DNA of 64,000 bases from DASTFP01 sp963744345 (GCA_963744345.1 CAVUTD010000029.1:150729-214728), one strand, 5' to 3'. Counted from the first letter of the stretch, positions 1 to 9,303 are shown. Made by a program: numbers and translations. The notes: a model not told the origin generated them from the letters alone.

Positions 1-62
1 CGAAGCCCTTCACATTTAGAGTCTAAAGCTTTAGCAGCATCGATACTAACATCTTTATCCAT
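1..62 (-). CDS. Possible N-terminus of a truncated gene at the left edge
   Basis: An ATG at 62 on the minus strand opens a reading frame that runs off the left edge and gives about 20 residues beginning MDKDVSIDAAKALDSKCEG. Codon use looks plausible, but the fragment is too short to assign a family and no strong ribosome binding site is visible. It may be chance. Confidence 0.25.
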   Translation of the reverse strand, partial: MDKDVSIDAAKALDSKCEGL

Positions 63-354
63 GCTAAGACTCAGGAATTTGGCCTCGCCGCGCAGGTCAG
101 ATTGGCTATGAAAAGGCTTGCTTTTCGTTGGCTTGCTTGCTAGCGATTTGACTAGAGCACTCGCGCAGAGGCAGGTCGTCGAAAACCATGAAGCTCTTTC
201 AACGATTATCATCATGGACTTGTTCAAGACGCTGACAACGCGAACATATCAATGCCAGGGGTGTCCTGAGGCTTTGAACCACTGGCCCGTGCCCCCCGCG
301 ACTTCGGCCTCACGGCCATTCTCCCAACCCTAACGAAAAAGAAGATTCCCCATT
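63..354. other. Upstream region without a supported gene
   Basis: This 290-base stretch precedes the haem-enzyme operon. A 71-codon frame at 118-333 has no recognisable family and starts on TTG, so I do not call it. The promoter of the downstream operon should lie here, but I see no convincing -35/-10 pair. Only a weak AG-rich stretch precedes the ATG at 355. Confidence 0.4.
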
Positions 355-861
355 ATGACTGTCGCTCAACTTAAGAAAATGAATCAATCGGAACTCGACG
401 ACTTGTTCCGCCAAAACACTGCTGGTCCCGTCCCGGACGGCGAGGCCAAGGGCACCGCGCTGATCTTTCCGGGAACTTCCATAACCAACATCATTGCTGA
501 CATCATCCGCATCAAAATTTGGAAGGGGAAGGTGTTCGAGCGCGATGCAAAAGATCCGAGTCGCGCGGTTCTCAAGAATAAGATCCTTCTTTTCGGGCAC
601 CAGGCGATCGAGGCAAATGTCTACAAGGATAAGAGCTGGTTAGACGGCAAGGAGTGCATTGTCCTCGATTACTCTCAAACTTCCTTTATCGCCAAGAAGG
701 TCCGTGACGAGATCCGGGAGATCGAGCCCGCCCTCTACCTTGGTATCGTGTATTGGGGTAAAAAGCGCACGATCGGTTTTGTCCTGGAGTTTCCAAAGCT
801 ACGATCCAAAGCGAGCCGCGGATCGCTTCGAGCTTCGGTTAAAACCGTAAAGAACCCCTAA
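355..861 (+). CDS. Conserved hypothetical protein, first gene of haem-enzyme operon
   Basis: A 168-residue soluble protein with no signal peptide or membrane segment. The N-terminal part has a motif-like stretch, LDDLFRQNTAGPVPDGEAKG, followed by GTALIFPGT. The C-terminus is basic (RSKASRGSLRASVKTVKNP). I do not recognise a named domain. It starts with ATG and lies 13 bases before a catalase-like gene on the same strand, so it is probably co-transcribed with it. Its position suggests an accessory role in lipid or peroxide chemistry, for example as a small binding protein, but that is inference from neighbours only. Confidence 0.7.
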   Translation: MTVAQLKKMNQSELDDLFRQNTAGPVPDGEAKGTALIFPGTSITNIIADIIRIKIWKGKVFERDAKDPSRAVLKNKILLFGHQAIEANVYKDKSWLDGKECIVLDYSQTSFIAKKVRDEIREIEPALYLGIVYWGKKRTIGFVLEFPKLRSKASRGSLRASVKTVKNP

Positions 862-874
862 TGCATTCCATGCC

Positions 875-2098
875 TTGAGTTCCAACCCTAGTCGCTCAGC
901 GCCGCGAGCTAATACCGGTTCCGCGTTCCTGGACCGCCTGAACGATTTCTTTACGTTCCTGCTCCTCTTCGAGCGGCGCTTCGATCCCTTTTTACGTCCC
1001 ACTTTCGATGCGGTGCTGCGCGATCCAATCGCGAACTTCACGACAGCGCTAATCAATTTGAAGCGAAGGAACGAGCACTTAAAGATCGCGGAGGAAAAGC
1101 CGATACCTGATGAGGAGAAATACCTCGATTCCATCGTCTCCAGCTTTACCAAGCAGATGAATCTGCTTTGGAAACCCGGTGCTTTCGAGCGAGGCGGGAA
1201 CACGAAAACACATGGCCTCGTGCGCGGGGAATTTATCGTCCACGATGGCCTGCCAGAAAAATTTCGACATGGTGTCTTTGCGCAACCAAAGAGCTATCGC
1301 GCCTGGGTGCGTTTTTCCGGGCCGGGTCCTTACATTACCCCCGATATCGAGGACGTCGGCTTCATGAGCATCAGCATTAAACTAATGGGAGTTCCGGGAG
1401 CAAAGCTGCTGGATGACGAGAAGTTCACGCAAGACATGTTTGGGGTTTCCACACCCACCTTCGTCACGCCGGATACTAAGGCAAACGCCCAGTTACAGCT
1501 CGAAAGCGTCAAGAACGCGCAAATCTTCTACTTCCTCAACTTTCAACGGTCGCATATTCTCGATTTCATTATGCAGTCTCTGTGGATCAAAACGCAGAGC
1601 AGCCCGTTCGAGGCACCCTACTTCAGTTGCGTCCCCTATTTGCTGGGGGAAGGTCAGGCGATGCAGTACTCGGTCTGGCCCAAATCGAACAAGCGGACCC
1701 CAGTGCCGCGACTTCCCTTTCGCCCGCCCAACGACTATCTACGCGATGCGATGATGGCGGCGCTTGAAGGCGAGGTGGAGTTGGATTTTCGTGTGCAACT
1801 GCAAACGAACGCGCACCTTATGCCGATTGAGAATGCCGCTGTTCTCTGGCCGGAGAGGCTTTCGCCTCGTGTCTCAGTTGCCACGCTGCGCCTGCCGCCG
1901 CAAAAGTTCAACTCGGCCGCCCAAATGGAATTTGCCAAACGGCTGACGTACAATCCCTGGCATTGCCTCCCGGAGCACCGTCCGCTGGGAAATCAAAGCC
2001 GCGCTCGACGTCGCATGTATTTCGAGCTTTCGCGTTTGCGGCAGAGGATGAACGTTGCTTCTCATTACGAACCGACCGGAGACGAAACCTTCGAATAA
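875..2098 (+). CDS. Catalase-family haem protein (possible hydroperoxide-metabolising enzyme)
   Basis: A 407-residue protein resembling the divergent catalase-like family rather than true catalases. The distal-side histidine is in THGLVRGEF (His113), followed by IVHDGLPEKFRHGVF and YRAWVRFSGPGP. The C-terminal LPEHRPLGNQSRARRRMYF supplies the expected proximal R-x-x-x-Y ligand (Tyr382). There is no catalase dimerisation arm and no signal peptide. In coral and cyanobacteria, catalase-related proteins of similar size act as allene oxide synthases on fatty-acid hydroperoxides. With an alpha-dioxygenase-like enzyme and a P450 close by, a role on lipid hydroperoxides is plausible. Simple peroxide detoxification is the alternative. 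The start used is TTG at 875 because no ATG in this frame lies nearby, so the N-terminus is uncertain. Confidence 0.8.
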   Translation: MSSNPSRSAPRANTGSAFLDRLNDFFTFLLLFERRFDPFLRPTFDAVLRDPIANFTTALINLKRRNEHLKIAEEKPIPDEEKYLDSIVSSFTKQMNLLWKPGAFERGGNTKTHGLVRGEFIVHDGLPEKFRHGVFAQPKSYRAWVRFSGPGPYITPDIEDVGFMSISIKLMGVPGAKLLDDEKFTQDMFGVSTPTFVTPDTKANAQLQLESVKNAQIFYFLNFQRSHILDFIMQSLWIKTQSSPFEAPYFSCVPYLLGEGQAMQYSVWPKSNKRTPVPRLPFRPPNDYLRDAMMAALEGEVELDFRVQLQTNAHLMPIENAAVLWPERLSPRVSVATLRLPPQKFNSAAQMEFAKRLTYNPWHCLPEHRPLGNQSRARRRMYFELSRLRQRMNVASHYEPTGDETFE

Positions 2099-2110
2099 TC
2101 CGCAGGTGCC

Positions 2111-3409
2111 ATGACTCCGCAATCGACCTTCATGGTTCTTGGGACGATCCTTCCGCACCGTCAAGCGGAGCTTCGCCGGTTGCTTGATTCGATGAATCAT
2201 TCGCCTGGACGCGTGAACGCGAACAACGCACTCGTGCCCTTCGGACAATTCCCGATGCTGCACTTCGCACGATTTCTCATCCTTGAGGACAATTCACTTG
2301 ATGACGTTCTGGCGCATGGTCTGCCTCGGCGAGACTATCCGCTTTACCTGGCGTTCTTAGGGACTCTGGATGGTGATCGAGATACTTTCCTTAAGGAGGT
2401 GGCGAGGCGAGCATCGCCCGGGCTGCGCGAAATCTTTTCTTGCTGCAAAGGCTTTGGGTCCGACACCGATCCCCTCGATTGGATGAGGAGGAACAGCCGC
2501 TTTCCAATTGCCGCATATACGAACTACTTGGGCAGGACAGTTCGCCAGGTTCGTGAAGAGGCGGCTTTGCGTGAAGCGCTGGACGGCTACGCGCAAAACA
2601 ATGAGGCGGCTCTCGCGGGGTTGTCGCCGCGAGAGGTCCATGCCGCTTTACGGCGCTTCGTAGAAGCCGAGAAGTCCGCCGGCCGTCTTCGACTTTCCAA
2701 AGAAGCGCCGACACCCCTGACCTGGCGGATCGACAATTGCCTGCGCTTCATCGGACCTCCGTTCTTGTCTCTGCTCGCCTCTCCCATCCTTATACCTGTT
2801 GGATTGATATTCCTCTGGCGTATTCGCCGCCTCGAGAAAACGGATCCCGAGCTTTGCTTCCGCGTCGACCAGGCGCACTCCGACAATCTGGCGCAGCTTG
2901 AAGATCACGATGTGACGAATCAGTTCAGTGTGATGGGAAGCCTAAAGCCCGGCCCTGTGCGTCTCTGGACGGCAATCTTCATCCTTCGGATTGTGGATTA
3001 CACTGCACGATATTTGTACAAGCGCGGTCGATTGGCTCGCATACGGACCATTCATTTTGCCCGATGGGTGTTCCTTGACGACAGGAAGCGAATGGCGTTC
3101 TTCAGCGACTATGATGGAAGTCTCGAGAGCTATATGGATGATTTCATCAACAAGGTCGGGTTTGGTCTCAATGTCGTTTTCAGCAACGGCATCGGCTATC
3201 CCAGAACCAATTGGCTAATTTTCGACGGATGTGCCGACGAGCTGAAATACAAGGAATTTCTGCGTCGCCACACGATACCTACGCAAGTATGGTACAAGGC
3301 GTACCCGGGATTGACGGCGGTTGATCTGGAGCGGAACACTCGGATTCGAAAGGGTCTGGAGTCGCCTCTCAGCGATCAAGAAGCCAGGGAATGGTTGGCC
3401 CTTTTATAG
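2111..3409 (+). CDS. Hypothetical protein with a central membrane segment
   Basis: A 432-residue protein of unknown function. The N-terminal 200 residues are soluble. A hydrophobic segment (about residues 217-236, FLSLLASPILIPVGLIFLW) follows, then a charged linker and a C-terminal soluble domain including HFARWVFLDDRKRMAFFSDYDGS. The N-terminal stretch MVLGTILPHRQAELRRLL and the later GQFPMLHFARFLIL look like ferredoxin-fold (dimeric alpha/beta barrel) strands, suggesting fusion of two such domains; this is inference. The gene starts 12 bases after the catalase-like gene, and its stop codon directly abuts the DyP peroxidase start, so translational coupling is likely. I would expect a partner or electron/substrate-handling role for the peroxidase. 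Confidence 0.75.
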   Translation: MTPQSTFMVLGTILPHRQAELRRLLDSMNHSPGRVNANNALVPFGQFPMLHFARFLILEDNSLDDVLAHGLPRRDYPLYLAFLGTLDGDRDTFLKEVARRASPGLREIFSCCKGFGSDTDPLDWMRRNSRFPIAAYTNYLGRTVRQVREEAALREALDGYAQNNEAALAGLSPREVHAALRRFVEAEKSAGRLRLSKEAPTPLTWRIDNCLRFIGPPFLSLLASPILIPVGLIFLWRIRRLEKTDPELCFRVDQAHSDNLAQLEDHDVTNQFSVMGSLKPGPVRLWTAIFILRIVDYTARYLYKRGRLARIRTIHFARWVFLDDRKRMAFFSDYDGSLESYMDDFINKVGFGLNVVFSNGIGYPRTNWLIFDGCADELKYKEFLRRHTIPTQVWYKAYPGLTAVDLERNTRIRKGLESPLSDQEAREWLALL

Positions 3410-4939
3410 ATGAATAGCGAAGTTAATTTCGGCGACGTGCAAGGCTTGGTGCGCTTTGGCTTTGGGAAAATGAAGCAAGCTCAGTATGCGCTTGCCCAAG
3501 TCAAGAATGTCGAGGCTGCGCGATCCTGGTTGTTATCGGCCCCGATTACCGATGCGGTCGAGAAGAAGCCACCACCGACCAACGCTTTGCAAGTCGCTTT
3601 TACCGCAGACGGTCTCAGAGCCCTTGGCGTATCCGACGCTGTCGTGAACAACTTTTCTCACGAGTTTGTCTCAGGAATGATCGAGCCAAGCCGATCGCGC
3701 CGTCTAGGCGATGTAGACGAGAACGCGCCTACGAAATGGTTTTGGGGAGGTCCAGGCAAAGTTCCGCATCTCCTGGTAATGTTTTTCGCGGAGTCCAAAC
3801 TCGGTGAATTCGTGAAGAGCACCACGGGAAGTGTTTGGAATGAAGCTTTTGACGCCAACTGGCTTTACACCTCCAATCTCGACGGGATTGAACCCTTTGG
3901 CTTTCACGATGGCATTAGTCAACCCGAGATAGATTGGCAGCAACGACGCGTAAGCACTTCGCACGCCCCCTTTTTTAGCTTCCAGTCGCTGTTCGGTTAT
4001 CAGCGCGATTATACCAATTTCGTTGCCCTCGGTGAGTTCCTGCTCGGATACGTCAATGAATACGGGAAATATACAGACCGACCGTTAATTGATGTCGATG
4101 CCAGCAGCTTGGATTTGCTGCCCGCCCAGGATGTTCCTGAGAAAAGGGACGTGGGCCGCAACGGAACCTATCTCGTGATGCGACAGTTGCATCAGGAGGT
4201 CCGCACATTTTGGCGGGTTCTTATTGAACGTTCAGGTGGGGATGTCGCCAAGGCCGAGATGCTTGCCGCGGCGATGGTCGGCCGGACGAAAGATGGCGAT
4301 CCCCTGGCACCCCTTCAGGCAAAACCAATTCCCGGCGTTGGAGGGAACTCTCATGAGATTCGTCAAAATCAATTCACCTACGAGCGCGATCCCGATGGCG
4401 TCCGCTGCCCCTTGGGCGCGCACATTCGCCGGACGAATCCACGCAATTTTGATTTTCCAGTGCGACCGACAGGGATCTTCGGCAAAATCCGCATCATGCT
4501 CGGTTTTGGACCGAAGGGCTACCGAGACGACCTGATATCCTCCGTCCGTTATCATCGCATCCTTCGGCGCGGCCGCGAGTACGGCGACTGCCTAAAACCT
4601 GCCGAAGCCCTCACGTCTTCAGCAAAGGGCGAATCCGAAAGCGGCTTACATTTCATTTGTCTAAATGCAAACATCCTTCGCCAGTTCGAGTTTTTGCAGA
4701 ACGCATGGATCGTCAACACAAAGTTCTCCGGTATGACCGGCGAAAGCGATCCGCTGCTTGGCGATCGGGCAGAGATCCCCGGCTGCCCGACCACCAGCGA
4801 TTTCAACCTACCGAAAGAAGGCCGGCTGCGACAGCGTATTGCTGGACTGCCGCAATTTGTCACGATGCGAGGAGGAGCGTATTTCTTTCTTCCGAGCCTT
4901 CGCGCTCTCCGCTACTTCGCTTCCGCTAAGCCGTCTTAG
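3410..4939 (+). CDS. DyP-type haem peroxidase
   Basis: A 509-residue dye-decolorising peroxidase. The family signature GFHDGISQP (residues 164-172) carries the distal catalytic aspartate Asp167. The block RCPLGAHIRRTNPR (about 332-345) supplies the proximal haem ligand His338 and the nearby Arg340. A GEFLLGY element (about 208-214) is also typical. There is no Tat signal, so it is expected to be cytoplasmic and H2O2- or hydroperoxide-dependent. The ATG at 3410 follows the upstream stop with no gap. It is the last gene of a four-gene plus-strand group and converges on the P450 and alpha-dioxygenase genes. Length is at the long end of the family, like the larger C/D-type DyPs. Confidence 0.92.
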   Translation: MNSEVNFGDVQGLVRFGFGKMKQAQYALAQVKNVEAARSWLLSAPITDAVEKKPPPTNALQVAFTADGLRALGVSDAVVNNFSHEFVSGMIEPSRSRRLGDVDENAPTKWFWGGPGKVPHLLVMFFAESKLGEFVKSTTGSVWNEAFDANWLYTSNLDGIEPFGFHDGISQPEIDWQQRRVSTSHAPFFSFQSLFGYQRDYTNFVALGEFLLGYVNEYGKYTDRPLIDVDASSLDLLPAQDVPEKRDVGRNGTYLVMRQLHQEVRTFWRVLIERSGGDVAKAEMLAAAMVGRTKDGDPLAPLQAKPIPGVGGNSHEIRQNQFTYERDPDGVRCPLGAHIRRTNPRNFDFPVRPTGIFGKIRIMLGFGPKGYRDDLISSVRYHRILRRGREYGDCLKPAEALTSSAKGESESGLHFICLNANILRQFEFLQNAWIVNTKFSGMTGESDPLLGDRAEIPGCPTTSDFNLPKEGRLRQRIAGLPQFVTMRGGAYFFLPSLRALRYFASAKPS

Positions 4940-5130
4940 CAGTTGGGTTGTGAAAAGCGACGCTCAGACTTAATGATATGCTGGATCAGGGCGCCGTCCT
5001 AGGCCAACCTGTAAGCTGTCGGAGTCCACAAGTGAGTTGCTAAAGTTCACTCGCTGCTTGCTCAGCATCGTTTTGGCGGGCAAGAACGTGTAAGGTAAAC
5101 CGAGTTCCTCACGGCAGATTGGAGCGACGC

Positions 5131-6465
5131 TTAGGGCGATTGAAACGGCCGGAAGTACTCGAGACGCGCGCGAAAATCGTCGAACTGGAACGGCAGCGCC
5201 TTACGCGCATTGAGCTTGGGCCTTTTCAAGATATAACGTCCGCGCACTAGAAGATTGGCGAGAACCGCCTTGGCGACAAATAGCGCCAGGCTCTTGCCGG
5301 CACAGGCCTGCGTTCCGTTGCTAAGATGGTTGAATCGGTAGTCCGAGCGCTTATTCAGCCAAAAATCTGGGCGGAAGTTACCGGCATCAGGGTTAGTTTC
5401 CCAGTCGCGATGCGCGAATCCGTTGGGGATGACGACTTGCGTGCCGCTGACGATGCTGTTGCCACCCAGGACCACGCGCTGAAGTGTTTGCCGCATCAGC
5501 ATCGGCGTCGTTGGCCAAAGACGCATCGCCTCCTGAACACACCCTTCCAAAAGATCAAGCTTGTCGACCCCCTCAGGCGTCTGGGCACCATGTTCCCGAA
5601 TCTCTTCCCGAACCCGTTGTTCAACACTGGCATCGGAGACGATCAACGCCAGCGCGCGCATCGTGTTGGTCGCCAGCGTCTCCATCATCGCGAACATCCA
5701 ATGGGGTATTTGATTTTCGACTTTTGTCAGCGCAGTTGAAGGCGCGTGCTTGCACATGGCCGCCAGGCTTCCGGCCGGTGCCGTCGCCAAGTAGTGTTGA
5801 ATTCTTTCGTAGAAGCGGTCGAATTCTCTCGACTTGGCAAGGAAGAACACGCGATTGCTTTCCCGCATCATCGCCGTGAGGCGTTCGGCCAGAGCGGTGT
5901 CATCCCGCGCCTCATGGCCAAAGATAATCTCCAAAGTGATCCGCTTGAAGAGACGATCGAAATGACCCAACGTCAGGTATTGGCCGGCATTAGCGGTGAG
6001 AAGCTCCGTTGCCTGATCAATCGCTCTAAGGAATTGCTCCGCACTCGGATGAAGTCGCTGGTCGGACGCTAGCACCGCCTCATTGAATTGCCGCCGATCC
6101 TTCCATTCCGCATCACGCGATATCGTCAAGGCGTTCGGCTGAAAATGAGACATTCCCCGGCGCTTCAAGTCGGGATCAGCCGCGTATGGCATGGGCGAGT
6201 GATCGAGCACGTGCTTGATCCCTTCCACATCGAGTATTACCAGCGACTTCGTTCGCAGCAGGTAAATATAAAAATAATTGCTCTTATATTTCTGACGGAT
6301 CCGGCGGATGAAGTTTACCGCGAGCGCATCAGGGTGAACCTTATTCCAGAAGGAAGTCCAAAATTCGTTCTTCGTGAAAATTCCCCGCAGGTAGTACGGA
6401 ACGATGTGACAAAGGTTAAAAGCGATACTATCAGCGATGGAGACCGTTGGTATCCCTTGTGACAT
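5131..6465 (-). CDS. Cytochrome P450
   Basis: A 444-residue P450. The K-helix ExxR is EAMR (Glu312/Arg315), and the haem loop is LSNGTQACAGKSLALF with Cys388 as thiolate ligand. An I-helix segment WMFAMMETLATNTMRAL retains a Glu-Thr pair, so O2 activation looks possible. The F of the usual FxxG motif is replaced by Leu. No membrane anchor is evident, so it is a soluble bacterial type. The gene lies 27 bases downstream of the alpha-dioxygenase-like gene on the same strand and is probably co-transcribed. Fatty-acid dioxygenases paired with P450s make oxylipins in fungi (as a fusion), which suggests this P450 transforms the dioxygenase product. The substrate is not shown by sequence. Confidence 0.93.
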   Translation of the reverse strand: MSQGIPTVSIADSIAFNLCHIVPYYLRGIFTKNEFWTSFWNKVHPDALAVNFIRRIRQKYKSNYFYIYLLRTKSLVILDVEGIKHVLDHSPMPYAADPDLKRRGMSHFQPNALTISRDAEWKDRRQFNEAVLASDQRLHPSAEQFLRAIDQATELLTANAGQYLTLGHFDRLFKRITLEIIFGHEARDDTALAERLTAMMRESNRVFFLAKSREFDRFYERIQHYLATAPAGSLAAMCKHAPSTALTKVENQIPHWMFAMMETLATNTMRALALIVSDASVEQRVREEIREHGAQTPEGVDKLDLLEGCVQEAMRLWPTTPMLMRQTLQRVVLGGNSIVSGTQVVIPNGFAHRDWETNPDAGNFRPDFWLNKRSDYRFNHLSNGTQACAGKSLALFVAKAVLANLLVRGRYILKRPKLNARKALPFQFDDFRARLEYFRPFQSP

Positions 6466-6492
6466 CTGTTCTTTCAGGATTAAACTCCGCCA

Positions 6493-8490
6493 TCAGGCGA
6501 CGCGATTCCACGGAGCGAATGCATTGCTCACGCCACGCAGCGTCGGTGCCAAATCTGGATAGTGCCTTAGGATAACGCTGGACATGTCATTGGAGTTGAT
6601 CCAGTCGATGCCGACTTGCGTATAAGTCTCCGGCGTCCAATCAGTCGTAAAGAAGCGGTCGCTTTTCAATCGTCGCGAGGCCATCAAAATAAAGACCCGA
6701 AAGGCGGTATCACTAAAGCCGAAGCCCTCGGGCAGATCCTCGGCGAGCATTCCAACCTGCGTATCCACCCGGTCGATGTCTCCGTTGTAGACCTCCCGAA
6801 TTTCATCCGCCCAGACCTTATTGCTCGTCAACTCGTCGAATGAACGCAGCCGTTCCTTTCCGAGCAATTCCCGGAACTGGTTGTAACGCGGTACGCCGCG
6901 CTCCCGGTCGCGCAGGATGTCGGTGGCGGCAAGGTCGAGTTGGCGCTCGGGCACCATGCTTTCGTCCTGCGCCGGGTGGGCCGGCACAGTCAAGTTCCGC
7001 AGGAACTCCGGAAAGTTGTGGAGAGTGATCGCTCCCGGGTGCGAGATTCCGAACGAGTAAAAGAGGTCTTCCATCGTTACCTTTTTCTCGGGCGGAATCG
7101 ACTGGTCGTTCGGGTCATCCACGACGCTCTGAGCGTTTTCAAAGGCAATCTCCTTCATGGTTAGGGCACGCCCCTTCAAGAGCGCACCCGTCGAGAGCGA
7201 GCGGATCTTAAGTTCGTCCGGAATCAGTGAATGGAGACGATAAACGGTCACGAATTCCTCGGTCAAGGCGAAGGGCGCACCGTGATGATCGACTGGCGAG
7301 CCCGGGATGCCGCTGATCGCCTCGCTCGAACTTAGGCGCCCCAGAAGACGTGTCACTCTCTCGGTGGCCACGCCCCACCAATTGGCGTTCATCGCGATCT
7401 GGAGAGTGGGGTGAGCGAGAATCCCGGGCGTCCACTCGACGGTGTGAATTTTTGCCGTAAGAGCAGAAATGATTAGACGCGCCTTATCGAAAATCTGATC
7501 ACCGGACCAGTCTGGAAACTCTTCGCGCAGGCGGTCGCACACGGCATTATGCTCGCGAGCAAAAAGAGTATGTAACAAAGCTAATCCGATCCACCAGTTG
7601 TCTAGATGGCCTGTCCGTACTCTTCGTGTCGCAGGATCGAGGGGGAGACACTTATTTTCGAGGAACAACTTGCCGTCGGGCAAAGGCTCCTTATCCGTGG
7701 AATTTGCCCGCCGCAAACTATCAGTTGTTTCTTTGCGACTTCCGTAAATGGCTGACGCGTCCCACCAATGCGAAACGGTATTAATGTAAGTAGGGGGTCG
7801 TGACTGATCCGCATCCGGGCGTGGGTCCGGAGCGGTGCGCGGAATTTCCATAAGATCCGAGCCGCGCTCGTTCACCAAGGGATCATCGGGTGCAAGCTTG
7901 ATCCGAAAGCTGTTCTCTCGCGCCACTTCGCCATGGCTGAACCAATCGTGCGTTTGAAACTGGATCCAGGAGGCGGCGAGAAGATTCAGCGTGCGCGCCG
8001 GCATGAAAGTTTCCCTGGCCAGCAGGCGGCGACTCACCTCGCGGGGGCTAGGCTCCAGCAATCCGGGTTCCGGTTCCGGGAACGTATACTTGAGCGGCAC
8101 GTTCCTGCCGAAGCGCTCACCCGAGGCTCCCATTTCCGGATACTCCAAATCGTTGTATTTCCCGTCGGAGCGGCGTGTCACCAGGTCCTGCGGCGGGCAC
8201 TTGCCCGGACTCGGCCGGGACATAAGGTCGGAAGTATCATGCAAGTTCCGTTCCCGCAGAAGATTGCGAAGAGCGAGGAGGTTGAAAATGCCAATGAACG
8301 GCGGCAATTTATGCCAAGCGACATAGCGGTTCACCTTAGTGAAGCCAGCATTCAATAACCGATCGCCCAGGGATTGACTGCTTCGCGATCGATCGGGATT
8401 GTTGTTTTTCCTTCGCAAGATTAAGAAGCCGACCAATCCCGCCACCGCAAAAAAGAGGGCGCCCCTCTTCCAACCGCATTTTTTTGACAT
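6493..8490 (-). CDS. Fatty-acid alpha-dioxygenase-like haem peroxidase family enzyme
   Basis: A 665-residue member of the animal haem peroxidase/cyclooxygenase superfamily, closest in pattern to plant pathogen-inducible alpha-dioxygenases. Matching blocks are HKLPPFIGIFNLLALRNLLR, LLAASWIQFQTHDWF (distal His181), HWWDASAIYGS, AREHNAVCDRL and AKIHTVEWTP. The stretch EEFVTVYRLHSLIPDEL has the catalytic tyrosine (Tyr417) and proximal haem histidine (His420) in the Y-x-x-H arrangement of cyclooxygenases. A conserved Tyr argues for hydrogen abstraction from a fatty acid and a 2-hydroperoxide product, not plain peroxidase activity. Residues 12-27 form a hydrophobic N-terminal anchor. I start at ATG 8490, which has GGGGAG about 8 bases upstream; a longer frame to 8679 is less likely. 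It heads an apparent operon with the P450. Confidence 0.9.
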   Translation of the reverse strand: MSKKCGWKRGALFFAVAGLVGFLILRRKNNNPDRSRSSQSLGDRLLNAGFTKVNRYVAWHKLPPFIGIFNLLALRNLLRERNLHDTSDLMSRPSPGKCPPQDLVTRRSDGKYNDLEYPEMGASGERFGRNVPLKYTFPEPEPGLLEPSPREVSRRLLARETFMPARTLNLLAASWIQFQTHDWFSHGEVARENSFRIKLAPDDPLVNERGSDLMEIPRTAPDPRPDADQSRPPTYINTVSHWWDASAIYGSRKETTDSLRRANSTDKEPLPDGKLFLENKCLPLDPATRRVRTGHLDNWWIGLALLHTLFAREHNAVCDRLREEFPDWSGDQIFDKARLIISALTAKIHTVEWTPGILAHPTLQIAMNANWWGVATERVTRLLGRLSSSEAISGIPGSPVDHHGAPFALTEEFVTVYRLHSLIPDELKIRSLSTGALLKGRALTMKEIAFENAQSVVDDPNDQSIPPEKKVTMEDLFYSFGISHPGAITLHNFPEFLRNLTVPAHPAQDESMVPERQLDLAATDILRDRERGVPRYNQFRELLGKERLRSFDELTSNKVWADEIREVYNGDIDRVDTQVGMLAEDLPEGFGFSDTAFRVFILMASRRLKSDRFFTTDWTPETYTQVGIDWINSNDMSSVILRHYPDLAPTLRGVSNAFAPWNRVA

Positions 8491-8746
8491 AGCTCGATCT
8501 CCCCTGCCCAGCCAGTGTATTACCCAGTTCTTAAGATGCAATACTACAAGCGAAAGGTTGGGGAGAATTTCACGATCTTTTAGACAACGTAAAAATGCGT
8601 CAGTCAGGGTGGCGGTTCTAAAGCCGAGAACGAAAGAAATTAGCCGCCGAATTTGCGCGTTGGCTAAGCAATTGCGCACCTTTGATCCAGGTGCGAGACG
8701 GCGCGCGTTCCTTGGCTATGAAGGTCCGCGCGGTAAAATGCCGCGA

Positions 8747-9290
8747 TCAAAACGTCCACTCCGTCAGTAAGCGGCGTCGAAGTCGCTCCAATTCATCTTC
8801 TGCGCGAACTTCGGATTTGGACTTCTCGAGTCGACCCATTATCGAGATGGTTTCCTTGTTCAGTGCTGCGAGCCGCTGGGCGAGGACTTTCGCGGTCGCC
8901 AGAAGAAACCTGGTTGCCCACCGATCGCCACGCTCGAGCCCCGCATTGAGCGCGCTATAAGGAAGCTGCTGCGAGGTGGGTATCCGTACATGCGATGCAC
9001 GTGGCGCCGCGCGGTTCGCTCGTCAGTGGACCCATTTCGCCAAGTATCGCTCCGGGCCCCAGTGTCACCAAATTGCGGGGCGATCGATCCGAACCCTCGA
9101 TCTGTATTTGCACTTCCCCGGAAATGAGCAGATACACTGCCGTGGAGGGTTCTCCTTGCTGAAACAACGTTTCTCCGTTCTCGAGATCGATCGTGCTAAG
9201 CAGCCCAGCCACCTCCCGAGCTTCCCCTGACGTCAGATCGGCGAAGCAGAAAAACCGCTTCAGCATCTCAGAATGAAGAGGCGAATTCAT
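8747..9290 (-). pseudogene. Cyclic nucleotide-binding domain protein, frameshifted
   Basis: A Crp-like cyclic nucleotide-binding domain protein without a DNA-binding domain. The main frame from ATG 9290 reads through DLENGETLFQQGEPSTAVYLLISGEV and the phosphate-cassette-like GPGAILGEMGPL, then stops at 8955. An adjacent frame continues the expected C-terminal helices (YSALNAGLERGDRWATRFLL then AQRLAALNKE) to a stop at 8747-8749. A single extra base near 8955-8965 explains the break. It lies 13 bases after the glutamate dehydrogenase gene, so it is probably co-transcribed. Whether the frameshift is biological or a sequencing error cannot be told here; repaired, the product would be about 180 residues. 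Confidence 0.8.
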
Positions 9291-9303
9291 TGAGCGGGAT
9301 CCC

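Noticed and set aside
118..333. 71-codon frame at the left edge
   Set aside because: TTG start, no family resemblance, no ribosome binding site; likely chance.
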